Part shown: positions 42,381-50,032 of the stretch, piece by piece | Layout: each line of letters opens with the position of its first letter | Numbering within the stretch: the first letter of the stretch is position 1 | Origin: Bin5 sp965116395 | Lineage (GTDB): Bacteria; Chloroflexota; Anaerolineae; Caldilineales; Caldilineaceae | Direction: 5' to 3' | Assembly: GCA_965116395.1 (NCBI GenBank) | Contig: OZ220684.1 | Span: 1,736,001 to 1,800,000, forward strand | DNA length: 64,000 nt | Program-made: the position numbers and the translations under genes | The notes under the pieces: model-generated | Seen by the model: the letters and a program-made list of their open reading frames with translations, nothing else | Told to the model about the DNA's origin: nothing | The model's database searches: none

Positions 42381-44414
42381 ATGCCAATGCCGCAAGTCAA
42401 CGAAGAATTGCGAGTTGTAGAGGAATTCCTGCTGCTGGTCCTCGATGCCGATCACGGCGATATCCGACATACATTCCCGAGACCCTCGCGAGCCTTAGCC
42501 TTTGCCGGCGCGGCGCTGATGGATCTTGCGCTTGAACGCCGCATCAGTACCGACCTCTGGCGGCCTGAGATTCTGGTCGTCTCCGACCCGACGCCGTTGG
42601 GAAGCGACTTGCTGGACCCCATCCTGGCAGACATCGCGGGGGGTGGAGAGACTACCCACGAGACCGCCTTCTGGGTTACGGACCTGGCCAAACGTAGCGA
42701 CGAAATCCGCGAGAAGGCACTGGCCAGGCTTACTAAGCGGGGTATCCTGGAAGCCGACACCAGCGGCGAGGTCTATCTATCCGCCGACGTTTCGCGCGCC
42801 CGCCACTACGACACGGGGGACGACAAGACCACGGAGGAAGTACAGCTGCGCATCATGCGGGTGCTGTTCAGTGACGCCATTCCCGACCCACGGGACATCG
42901 TCATCATCAGCCTCGCATCGGCCTGCGGGGTGTTCGAGAGCATGTTGTCTGCGGACGAGCTGGCCCGGGTGCGGGAAAGAATCGACGCCATCTCCGGCCT
43001 GGACCGGATTGGCCGGGAGATCGCGGCGACCATCCGGCAGATTACGGCCCTACCGCCGCCGCCGCCGCCGTCCGTTCGTCCCGCCGCCGAAATTCCCGAG
43101 GCGGCCGGGTTGCCTGTGCTGGGCAACGTCTTTGGCATGGCGGGCGACCTGCGCAGCTTTCTGCTGCGGGAATACCAGCAGCACGGGCCGATATTCAGAG
43201 TGCGGGCTTTACAATACAGTTGGGTCGCCCTGGTGGGCCCGGAAGCGAACGTCTTCGCGGACCGGCATTCAGCCACACATTTCCGTACCTGGGAGCAGTA
43301 TCACGACTTCGGCGCAGCATTGGACGCGCATCGCGTCCTTCTGTCAATAGACGGCCCGGAGCATATCCGCATGCGCCGGCTGCTGGTCAAGGGCTATTCG
43401 CCCAAGTTGTTGGAGTCCAATCTGGACCTGACCCACGACGTTACGCTGCGGGCGATCGAAGGGTGGCCGCAGGGCCGGCCGATAGAGATGCAGCGCGCGA
43501 TGCAGCAGATTATCACCGAGCAGATTGGCATGTTCTGCACCGGGCTGTCTTCGGAAGCGTATTTCGACGATCTGCTCTATTTCCTGAAAATGATGATCCA
43601 GCTGAACGTCACGAAACGTTCGCCAAAAGTGATGGAGCGCCTGCCGAAGTACAAGCGCGCCAGGCAGCGCATGCAGGAGTTCTACGAACAGATAATGGAA
43701 GCGCACCGGCCGGAAATGCGGGAGGGTCAGCCGCCGGACTTTATTGATGTGCTGCTGGAAGCGAACCAGACTGATCCTCAATTGCTGCCGGAAACAGACT
43801 TGCTGGTGAACGTTCTGGCTCCGTATCTGGTGGGCATGGATACCTCTGCCAGCGTTTGCGCCTTCATGCTCTTCTCCCTCCTGAAACATCCGGACTTACT
43901 GGCGCGTGTGAAAGAGGAGGTGGACGAGATGTACGAGGAGCACGGGGCTCCGACTCCGCAAGGAATGCGCAAGCTGGACGTCACGCACCGGGTTGCCATG
44001 GAGACGCTGCGGATGTATCCGGTCGCGCCGGCCCTCATGCGCAGGGTATCCAACTCGTTCGAATTTGGGGGTTACCGGGTACCCGCCGGCACAGATATCT
44101 TGTTGGGCACCTCGGTGAGCCACCATCTGCCGGCGTATTTCCCTGAGCCCGATCGCTTCGACATTGATCGCTACTCGCGCGACCGGGCGGAGCACAAACA
44201 GCCGGGCGCGTTCGCCCCCTTTGGCGTGGGCCAGCACAAATGCATTGGCAGCGGCTTGTCGGAGCTGCAGATTGCGCTCACCCTGGCGACCATCCTCCGC
44301 AAGGCGGACCTGGAGCTGGAACGGCCGGAACGCCCGCTGAAAATCAAGATGTCACCTGCGCCCCACGTGGATGACTCGGTGCGCATGCGTCTGGTGCATC
44401 GCCGGGGAGACTGA
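42381..44414 (+). CDS. GPP34 (GOLPH3-like) - cytochrome P450 fusion protein
   Basis: 677 residues. Residues 1-225 match the GPP34/GOLPH3/VPS74 domain: EEFLLLVLDADHGDI, AGAALMDLALERRI, VVSDPTPLGSDLLDPILADI, ALARLTKRGILEAD and DPRDIVIISLASACGVFESML all align with the eukaryotic phosphoinositide-binding protein. Residues about 240-675 are a class I-type P450: I-helix LVGMDTSAS, K-helix ETLRMYP (ExxR), and heme loop FGVGQHKCIG with ligand Cys 621. ATG 42387 is an alternative with better spacing to GGGAG. No ferredoxin partner is nearby. The GPP34 part may tether the P450 to the membrane by lipid binding. Downstream are a kinase and an exporter in the same operon. Confidence 0.93.
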   Translation: MPMPQVNEELRVVEEFLLLVLDADHGDIRHTFPRPSRALAFAGAALMDLALERRISTDLWRPEILVVSDPTPLGSDLLDPILADIAGGGETTHETAFWVTDLAKRSDEIREKALARLTKRGILEADTSGEVYLSADVSRARHYDTGDDKTTEEVQLRIMRVLFSDAIPDPRDIVIISLASACGVFESMLSADELARVRERIDAISGLDRIGREIAATIRQITALPPPPPPSVRPAAEIPEAAGLPVLGNVFGMAGDLRSFLLREYQQHGPIFRVRALQYSWVALVGPEANVFADRHSATHFRTWEQYHDFGAALDAHRVLLSIDGPEHIRMRRLLVKGYSPKLLESNLDLTHDVTLRAIEGWPQGRPIEMQRAMQQIITEQIGMFCTGLSSEAYFDDLLYFLKMMIQLNVTKRSPKVMERLPKYKRARQRMQEFYEQIMEAHRPEMREGQPPDFIDVLLEANQTDPQLLPETDLLVNVLAPYLVGMDTSASVCAFMLFSLLKHPDLLARVKEEVDEMYEEHGAPTPQGMRKLDVTHRVAMETLRMYPVAPALMRRVSNSFEFGGYRVPAGTDILLGTSVSHHLPAYFPEPDRFDIDRYSRDRAEHKQPGAFAPFGVGQHKCIGSGLSELQIALTLATILRKADLELERPERPLKIKMSPAPHVDDSVRMRLVHRRGD

Positions 44415-44458
44415 TTCGCTGCGCCAGAGCGTGCCGATAGCCGGTTCCGGTCGGGCGC

Positions 44459-45682
44459 ATGGGCGGGAAACAGATGGAAAGACAACAGATTCCACTAATT
44501 GGGGACGCTGGCGAAATCACCGCCGAATGGATGCGGCAGGCGCTGGCCGCGGGCGGGCATTCCGCTGCCTCGGAAATCGCTGCGGTGGAGGTCGAGCAGC
44601 TGTCGGAGGTCACCAATGCGCTGGGCAATCTCTATCGCTGCCGCATGGTTGCCCAGGACGGCGGCGCAGCCAGTCCGGCGTCGGTTATTGTCAAGCTGCC
44701 CAGCGCCAGTGCCCTGGCAGTCCGGTTCAGCAGGTGGCTCTCGCTGCACCGCCGCGAGTACGTGTTTTATCGGGACATCGCAGCGCACGGCTACGTGCGG
44801 GTACCGACCCTGTACTACGGGGATTTCGACCCGCGCAGCCACCGGTTTGTACTGGTGCTCGAAGACCTGGGCGGCATGGAGGCGGTACCGCAGATCGTTG
44901 GCATGGACGTTGCGCGGGCGCGTCACGCCGTCAGGCAGATCGCCGGGCTGCAAGCACGCTTTTGGGAGGCCGCCGATAACCCGGCTCTGACGGCCTGCGG
45001 CGAATTTCTCAACACCAGGGAAAGCCGCATCATGCAGACGGTTTATCTGCTGACCCTGCCGGCGGCGCTTGACCGTTACGGTGATCTGTTCAGCGATGAC
45101 ACGCGGCGGCTGGCGGAAGCGTTTGGCACGCGAATCGCCGCCCACTTCGCCGCGGTCTCTGACGGCCCGAAGACGGTCGTGCACGGGGACTACCGGGCAG
45201 ACAATATGCTGTTTGGCGGGGGGGCCGACGACGGCCTGGCCGTGATTGACTGGCAGGGTTTCGGAGTTGGCTGCGGTATGTATGACGTTGCCTTTCTGCT
45301 CGGAACCAGCGTCACGAGCGACGTACGGCGCGACATCGAGCGCGACGCCGTGGATGAGTACTACGACATCGTAGGCGGCCCGGGAACGCAGGGCTACACG
45401 CGCGAAGACTGTTGGCGCAGCTACCGGCAGAATATGTTCGGCACGCTGATGGCGATGGTCATCGGCTGCGGCGCGCTCGAGATAAGCGAGCCGGAGCTCG
45501 TGAAGCAATCACGGGAAATGCTGAGCAGGGCGCTGACCGCTGTCGAGGAGTTGGACTCACGGGAGTTCCTGCCCCCGCGCGAGCCGTTTCTGGCTAACGG
45601 GTGGGGTTTTTCAGCGCTGTCGCGGTGCGGAAACCGGGCGTACCGGCTGGCCTTGCGTTTGGGCCGGAAGCGCGGCGGATGA
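44459..45682 (+). CDS. APH/EcKinase-like phosphotransferase
   Basis: 407 residues. Small-molecule kinase fold: ATP-binding Lys in SVIVKLPSA (about 79), hinge LVLEDLGG, catalytic loop VHGDYRADNML (His 242, Asp 244, Asn 249) and the metal-binding DWQGFG (Asp 264). These features fit the aminoglycoside-phosphotransferase / ecdysteroid-kinase-like group acting on hydroxylated small molecules. ATG 44474 (MERQQIPL) is an alternative start. It lies 44 nt after the P450 gene and overlaps the MFS gene by 4 bp (ATGA). This suggests the P450 hydroxylates a compound that this enzyme then phosphorylates. Confidence 0.88.
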   Translation: MGGKQMERQQIPLIGDAGEITAEWMRQALAAGGHSAASEIAAVEVEQLSEVTNALGNLYRCRMVAQDGGAASPASVIVKLPSASALAVRFSRWLSLHRREYVFYRDIAAHGYVRVPTLYYGDFDPRSHRFVLVLEDLGGMEAVPQIVGMDVARARHAVRQIAGLQARFWEAADNPALTACGEFLNTRESRIMQTVYLLTLPAALDRYGDLFSDDTRRLAEAFGTRIAAHFAAVSDGPKTVVHGDYRADNMLFGGGADDGLAVIDWQGFGVGCGMYDVAFLLGTSVTSDVRRDIERDAVDEYYDIVGGPGTQGYTREDCWRSYRQNMFGTLMAMVIGCGALEISEPELVKQSREMLSRALTAVEELDSREFLPPREPFLANGWGFSALSRCGNRAYRLALRLGRKRGG

Positions 45683-47376
45683 ATGACGGCGGCGGGCGCG
45701 CCGACCCTGCTCCCGGCGTGGCGCAAGGGAGGAATGTCGACCCAGCGCCGACGGGAGAGTTTGCGCCGCCGCCGCGCCGGCAGGTCACGCTGTCGCTGGT
45801 GTGCGTGGGGCTGGCGATGTTTCTGGCCGCGCTCAATCAGACCGTGGTCGCGAGCATAATGCCCCTCATCGTCGCCGACCTGGGCGGCTTCGACCGCTAC
45901 ACATGGCCGTCGACCTCGTATCTGGTAGCAGCCACAGTATCGTACCCCATCGTAGGCAGACTAAGCGACATCTACGGCCGCCGGGTGTTCCTGGTCGCGG
46001 GTATCGCGACGTTCATCGCCGGTTCAGCGCTGGTGGGCGTCAGCGCGTCAATGAACCAGGTCATCGGCTTCCGCGTGGTGCAGGGCATCGGCGGGGGCAT
46101 CGTGATGACGTGCTGTTACGTGTCGATCGACGACCTGTTTCGGCCGGAAGACAGGGGCAAGTACCAGGGCATCCTGGGCGCTGTGTACGCGGTGGCGACG
46201 GTGGCGGGGCCGGTCATGGGCATTTTGGTCGCCGAGTGGCTGTCCTGGAATTGGGCGTTCCTGTTCATCGCGCTGGCCGGTGTGCCGGTGCTGGCGTTGA
46301 CGGCGCGGTTTTATCCGAGAGCGACCTCTCTTCCTGAGCAGCTGGAGCTGGATTATCCCGGCATGGCGGCATTGGTGCTGGCGGTGGCGCCGGTGGCGCC
46401 GGTGGCGCTGGCGCTGTCGTCGATCGGCGTTCTGTATGCCTGGAATTCTGCGCAGAGCATCGGCCTGGTGGCTTTCGGACTGGGAATGGCGGCACTCTTC
46501 GTGGTGATCGAGTCCAGGTCGAGGTCGCCGATTATGCCTTTGGGGATATACCGGCTGCGGGCGGTGGCGGTCGCGGTGATCGTGACGCTGATGACCAGCG
46601 TGAGTCTGCACGGGTTCATCCTGTTCCTGCCGCTGTACTTCCAGGTGGCGCAGGGCGTTTCCGCGACCCAGGCCGGAACGCTGCTGATTCCGATGCTGCT
46701 GGGGCTTGTGCTGGGCGCAATTGTGGGCGGTCAGCTGCTCTCGCGCACCGGGGGCCGTTACCGGTTGCTGGTGGTGACCAGTACCGCGCTGATGGCGGGG
46801 GGTATGTACCTCTTTTCGACTTTGAGCGACGGCGGGGGCTTCGCCCAGAGCAGCCCAATTCTCTTTAGTCAGTTATATCTCGTCATCACGGCGCTCGGGT
46901 TCGGCAGCGTCGTGGCCACGCTTTCGGTGGTGGTACAGAACGCAGTCCCATACCAGAACCTCGGGGTTGCGACAGCGGCGCTGCAGTTCTGCCGCTCACT
47001 GGGTGGCATGATGGGTCTGGCCGTGACGGGCGTTGTGATGGTGCAGAACTTTCGCGCGGGTATCGAGGCAGTGGTTCCAGATGACGTCAGAGCCGGCCTC
47101 CCGGAGGGGCTGCTTGATGCGGTGAAGGAGGACCCGCGGGCGGTGCTGGACCCGGCCACGGCGCAGGCGTTGAGGGAAACGGTTGCCGAGACCGGCGGAG
47201 GCGATCTTTCTGTGGCGGACAGCCTGCTGAACGCACTAAACCTTGCGCTGACGCAAGCGCTGAGCGACGTGTTCACCTTTCTGTGGGTGGCGGTGGCGCT
47301 GGCCTTCGCGGTCGCGTTATTTCTGCGCATGCGGTCCGATATTGATCGCGGCGGGGAACGGAAAGGGGTCGGCTGA
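45679..47376 (+). CDS. MFS multidrug exporter, DHA2 (EmrB/QacA) type
   Basis: 565 residues, about 14 TM segments. After a 40-residue cytoplasmic N-terminus come LSLVCVGLAMFLAALNQTVVASIMPLI (motif D1-like), GRLSDIYGRR (motif A), GFRVVQGIGGG and later GTLLIPMLLGLVLGAIVGGQLLS. A large extracytoplasmic loop before the last TM (VVPDDVRAGLPEGLLDAVKED) is usual for the 14-TM family. ATG 45679 overlaps the kinase stop; an in-frame ATG at 45601 would overlap the kinase by 82 nt and is rejected. It would export the product or a toxic substrate of the P450-kinase pair. Confidence 0.94.
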   Translation: MNDGGGRADPAPGVAQGRNVDPAPTGEFAPPPRRQVTLSLVCVGLAMFLAALNQTVVASIMPLIVADLGGFDRYTWPSTSYLVAATVSYPIVGRLSDIYGRRVFLVAGIATFIAGSALVGVSASMNQVIGFRVVQGIGGGIVMTCCYVSIDDLFRPEDRGKYQGILGAVYAVATVAGPVMGILVAEWLSWNWAFLFIALAGVPVLALTARFYPRATSLPEQLELDYPGMAALVLAVAPVAPVALALSSIGVLYAWNSAQSIGLVAFGLGMAALFVVIESRSRSPIMPLGIYRLRAVAVAVIVTLMTSVSLHGFILFLPLYFQVAQGVSATQAGTLLIPMLLGLVLGAIVGGQLLSRTGGRYRLLVVTSTALMAGGMYLFSTLSDGGGFAQSSPILFSQLYLVITALGFGSVVATLSVVVQNAVPYQNLGVATAALQFCRSLGGMMGLAVTGVVMVQNFRAGIEAVVPDDVRAGLPEGLLDAVKEDPRAVLDPATAQALRETVAETGGGDLSVADSLLNALNLALTQALSDVFTFLWVAVALAFAVALFLRMRSDIDRGGERKGVG

Positions 47377-47527
47377 GTTGATTCATACCGGCGTCGAAAC
47401 TTCCAGGCCATATACAGTGCCTATTTTGACCGGCCCTTTATCCCTGCCGCCATTCAGGCTATCTGAATGCGTATTCGGTTGGCGGCAGCCACGTTGCTGG
47501 AGCCGCACGGCTGGAATGCGCACACAA

Positions 47528-47608
47528 GGTCGGTGAGCGATGGTTTTGTAGGGGGGCGTTGCGGGGGCGCAGCCCCTGCACAAGGGAGGGCCGAAGGCCC
47601 GACCGCCC
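47528..47608 (+). repeat. 82-nt structured intergenic repeat, copy 5
   Basis: Complete first hairpin. The second hairpin reads GGGCC-GAA-GGCCC, different in both arms and loop from copies 1, 3, 4 and 6 but still fully paired. It starts 151 nt after the MFS gene stop and is followed directly by AACTGCAG and a seven-unit heptad array. Confidence 0.85.
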
Positions 47609-47616
47609 GGAACTGC

Positions 47617-47665
47617 AGTGGTCAGTGATCAGTGGTTAGTGGTTAGTGGTTAGTGGTCAGTGGGC
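47617..47665 (+). repeat. YAGT heptad array (7 units), longest in the window
   Basis: AGT at 47617, 47624, 47631, 47638, 47645, 47652 and 47659, a strict 7-nt period. Units are CAGTGGT, CAGTGAT, CAGTGGT, TAGTGGT, TAGTGGT, TAGTGGT, CAGTGGG. Confidence 0.75.
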
Positions 47666-47727
47666 TGAGACTGCAGGTGGGGTAGGAGACATTGTTGGCT
47701 AGACACGTTGCTGGAGAAGAATAAACA

Positions 47728-47800
47728 CGGTGGCGAGCCTAGGGGGGCGTTGCGGGGGCGCAGCCCCTGCACAAGGGAGGCCGCTTGCGGCCGACCGCCC
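47728..47800 (+). repeat. 82-nt structured intergenic repeat, copy 6
   Basis: Has both hairpins (GCGGGGGCGCAGCCCCTGC, GGCCGC-TT-GCGGCC) but lacks the TGAGGCATG-T-run block near the 5' end. It lies 200 nt after copy 5, the same spacing as copies 2 and 3. The upstream flank GAGACATTGTTGGCTAGACA matches copies 3 and 4. Confidence 0.8.
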
Positions 47801-47872
47801 ATATGCAAAGAGAGAGTAAACAGCTCCACTCGCCTCATTCAGGATCGGGAATTAGTTGTGGCTGCGTAGTTT

Positions 47873-47986
47873 CCCGGCGTCTTCTTATATAAGGGCCATG
47901 CCGAAGCCCACCCCGGTAAATACCGGGATGCCATCGCCGACTATAACCAGCTTCTCCAGCTGCGGCCAGCGGTTCGCGGCCGCTGA
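47873..47986 (+). pseudogene. Possible tetratricopeptide-repeat gene fragment
   Basis: A closed frame of about 37 codons reads FLYKGHAEAHPGKYRDAIAD and then YNQLLQLRPAVRGR before a stop, a good single TPR (DAIADYNQLLQLRP). There is no start codon and a stop precedes it. The palindrome CCCGGTAAATACCGGG at 47912-47927 lies within it. It is adjacent to the sulfatase 3' end in opposite orientation. Confidence 0.35.
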
Positions 47987-47992
47987 CTCCCT

Positions 47993-49393
47993 CTAGGAAT
48001 AGGCCTCCTCTTCCGTCACAATCCTTTGCCTGCTTGGCACGGGCTGGGCCGGTTCGATCGCGGCCGGCGCTTCCCCCGCTTCGCCCATAAGGCGGAGCAG
48101 CCGATCACGCATCACGTCGGCAGTCTGACGATGGGACTCGAGGCCGATGAGATTGGTCAGCTCGTATGGGTCCGCCTGCAGGTCATACAGATACTGCTCT
48201 TCATAGCGGTCAGAGCTGGCATGCTGCCTACCATCCTTGTCAGGCGCGGTGACGCAATATTTCCAGCGGTGCGTACGCACGGCCCGCCCCACCTGAGATT
48301 CGCTGATCTGAATCAAGGCATCCTGCGGCCAGTCCGACGACTGGCGGCTGACAAGCGGAACCACTGAACGGCCCTGCATCTGCTCCGGCACGTCGAGGCC
48401 GGCTGCGTCGAGCAGTGTTGGCGGCAGGTCGACCAGGCTGACGATCTCGCGCACTTCGCCGCCGCCGAAGAAGCCGGGGCCGGTGACGGCGGTGGGCAGG
48501 CGCACCGACGCTTCGTGACAGGAGCGTTTGTATTCGTCGTTGCGCGTCTTGAAATGGCAGCCGTGGTCGGTGGTGTAGAGGACGACCGTGTTCTCGTCCA
48601 GCCCCAGACTTTTGAGGGCGTCGAACAGGCGGCCCAAGGCCTCGTCCAGCCGCTTGATCATGCCCCAATAGCCGCCCAGATGCTGCTGGGAGGAGCCGCC
48701 GAGGGCGAGCAGGTCGGGCGGCGTCCAGCGGCCGGCGTAGCGTTCGCGGTAGCCGTCTGGCGGAGGATAGTCGTCAATATGGTTCTGATGATGCGGCTCG
48801 ATATAGGATAGGAATAGAAAGAACGGGTCCTGCTGGTGGCCGTCGATGTAGCGGATGGCTGCGTCGGTCAGCGCGTCGACGCGGTAGCCGGGCAGCCTGA
48901 CGGCCTCACAGTCGTTGTCATACATGACAGTGTCGTAGGCGTCCGAGGTAAACTCGAGCGCATTGGATGCCAGCCAGCTCTGGTAGCCGCCCCGACTCGA
49001 CTCCGGCACAGGTCCGGCGACCCCTCTGTCGGCCAGATGCCACTTGCCGATATAGCCGGTATCGTAGCCCGCTTCGCCGAAGAAATGGGCGAGCGTACGT
49101 GCGTCCTGCGGCAGGGGGATGGCGTTGCGAAAGCAGCCGGTGGAGGTGGCGTACATGCCGGTCTGCAGACAGGAGCGGGCCGGCCCGCAGACGGGCTGGC
49201 AGGTGACGGTGGTGTGCAGGTGGGTGCCCTGACGGGCCATGCGGTCGAAATTGGGTGTCAGATCGAGCGGGTTGCCGTGGACGCCGGTTGAATCCCAGCG
49301 CTGCTGGTCGGTGAAGAAGACGATCACATTGGGCTTGTCAGATGTTGCTTGTGCGGCCGCTTCGTTATGTGCAGGCGATGATGAGCGGGGCAT
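47993..49393 (-). CDS. Sulfatase (formylglycine-dependent)
   Basis: 466 residues. Alkaline-phosphatase-superfamily sulfatase with PNVIVFFTDQQRWDSTG at the N-terminus (metal-binding Asp), the modification motif C69-G-P-A-R, KWHL, and the second metal site YTTDHGCHF. The length is normal. No signal peptide is evident, so it may be cytoplasmic or exported by another route. Maturation needs a formylglycine-generating enzyme or anSME, neither present in the window. A relic of a second copy's 3' end lies at 41426-41488. Likely role: removal of sulfate from glycans or small molecules. Confidence 0.93.
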   Translation of the reverse strand: MPRSSSPAHNEAAAQATSDKPNVIVFFTDQQRWDSTGVHGNPLDLTPNFDRMARQGTHLHTTVTCQPVCGPARSCLQTGMYATSTGCFRNAIPLPQDARTLAHFFGEAGYDTGYIGKWHLADRGVAGPVPESSRGGYQSWLASNALEFTSDAYDTVMYDNDCEAVRLPGYRVDALTDAAIRYIDGHQQDPFFLFLSYIEPHHQNHIDDYPPPDGYRERYAGRWTPPDLLALGGSSQQHLGGYWGMIKRLDEALGRLFDALKSLGLDENTVVLYTTDHGCHFKTRNDEYKRSCHEASVRLPTAVTGPGFFGGGEVREIVSLVDLPPTLLDAAGLDVPEQMQGRSVVPLVSRQSSDWPQDALIQISESQVGRAVRTHRWKYCVTAPDKDGRQHASSDRYEEQYLYDLQADPYELTNLIGLESHRQTADVMRDRLLRLMGEAGEAPAAIEPAQPVPSRQRIVTEEEAYS

Positions 49394-49695
49394 GGTTTGC
49401 TTCCTCCAGAATCTGGCAAAGGCGGTGTTCGGTATGCCCCTGTAAGCGGGGGCACGGAAATCAGGTCATTCTGCGGGTGGATTGAATTGGTTGGGGCGCC
49501 GCATGGTCGGGCACCGTGTGGATAGGAATTCTAACCCATCACACCGGGGATAGCTATCGTTCAATGTTGTTGTTTCGGGCAGTTTGGCCGGCGGCCAGTG
49601 GTCAGCGGAGCCGCTGGTTGCCGGGAGGAAGTGATACGCGTATCAAGGTACATAGTTTGGTAGTTTGGGGTTCAACGTTTATAATTCTCGGGGAA
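49394..49695. other. Intergenic stretch, no gene seen
   Basis: About 300 nt upstream of the sulfatase gene and of the divergent HlyD-type gene. It contains only isolated heptad-like pieces (CCAGTGGTCAGCGG near 49600). No coding support on either strand. Confidence 0.35.
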
Positions 49696-49725
49696 TTGTC
49701 GTATTTGTGTCATATATCATAAAAT
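49696..49725 (+). promoter_or_regulatory. Candidate promoter for the HlyD-FtsX-ABC operon
   Basis: TTGTCG (-35) and TAAAAT (-10) spaced by 18 nt within an AT-rich tract. The start point near 49732 leaves about 300 nt before ATG 50033. Confidence 0.35.
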
Positions 49726-50032
49726 CGCACATTGATCTGATTTTCGTTCCCGCTGCCGTCGTTATTCCAGAAACAGTTGTGGGACGGGAGGGCATGTCTG
49801 CTGCCAGGCACATGAGTCCCTCTGCGCCATCCATATCCCCATTTCTGCGATTGGAACATATTCAGTGTATCAGAAGAGAAACAATGATCTTATGAACTGT
49901 CTGCCTTCCCTTCGAATGGAATTCCGGCTTTTGTACGTGCGGGCAGTCGAATACGCTGCCCGTTTGCCTTATGCCAAGCGTCTGAATCGCAGGATGTGGA
50001 CGGCGCCGGCCCCACGCAGGGGCATTGGAGGT

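Noticed and set aside
44495..45508. Minus-strand open frame of ~337 codons
   Set aside because: Antisense to the kinase gene, whose HGD and DWQ motifs establish the real frame.
45601..45678. Earlier ATG for the MFS exporter
   Set aside because: Would overlap the kinase gene by 82 nt and add a non-family N-terminus; the ATGA junction at 45679 is the usual arrangement.
47617..47665. Possible CRISPR-like array
   Set aside because: The repeat unit is 7 nt with no unique spacers and no cas genes in the window.
47912..47927. Palindrome CCCGGTAAATACCGGG as an operator or terminator
   Set aside because: It falls inside the TPR-like reading frame and has neither a T-run nor a gene start nearby to regulate.
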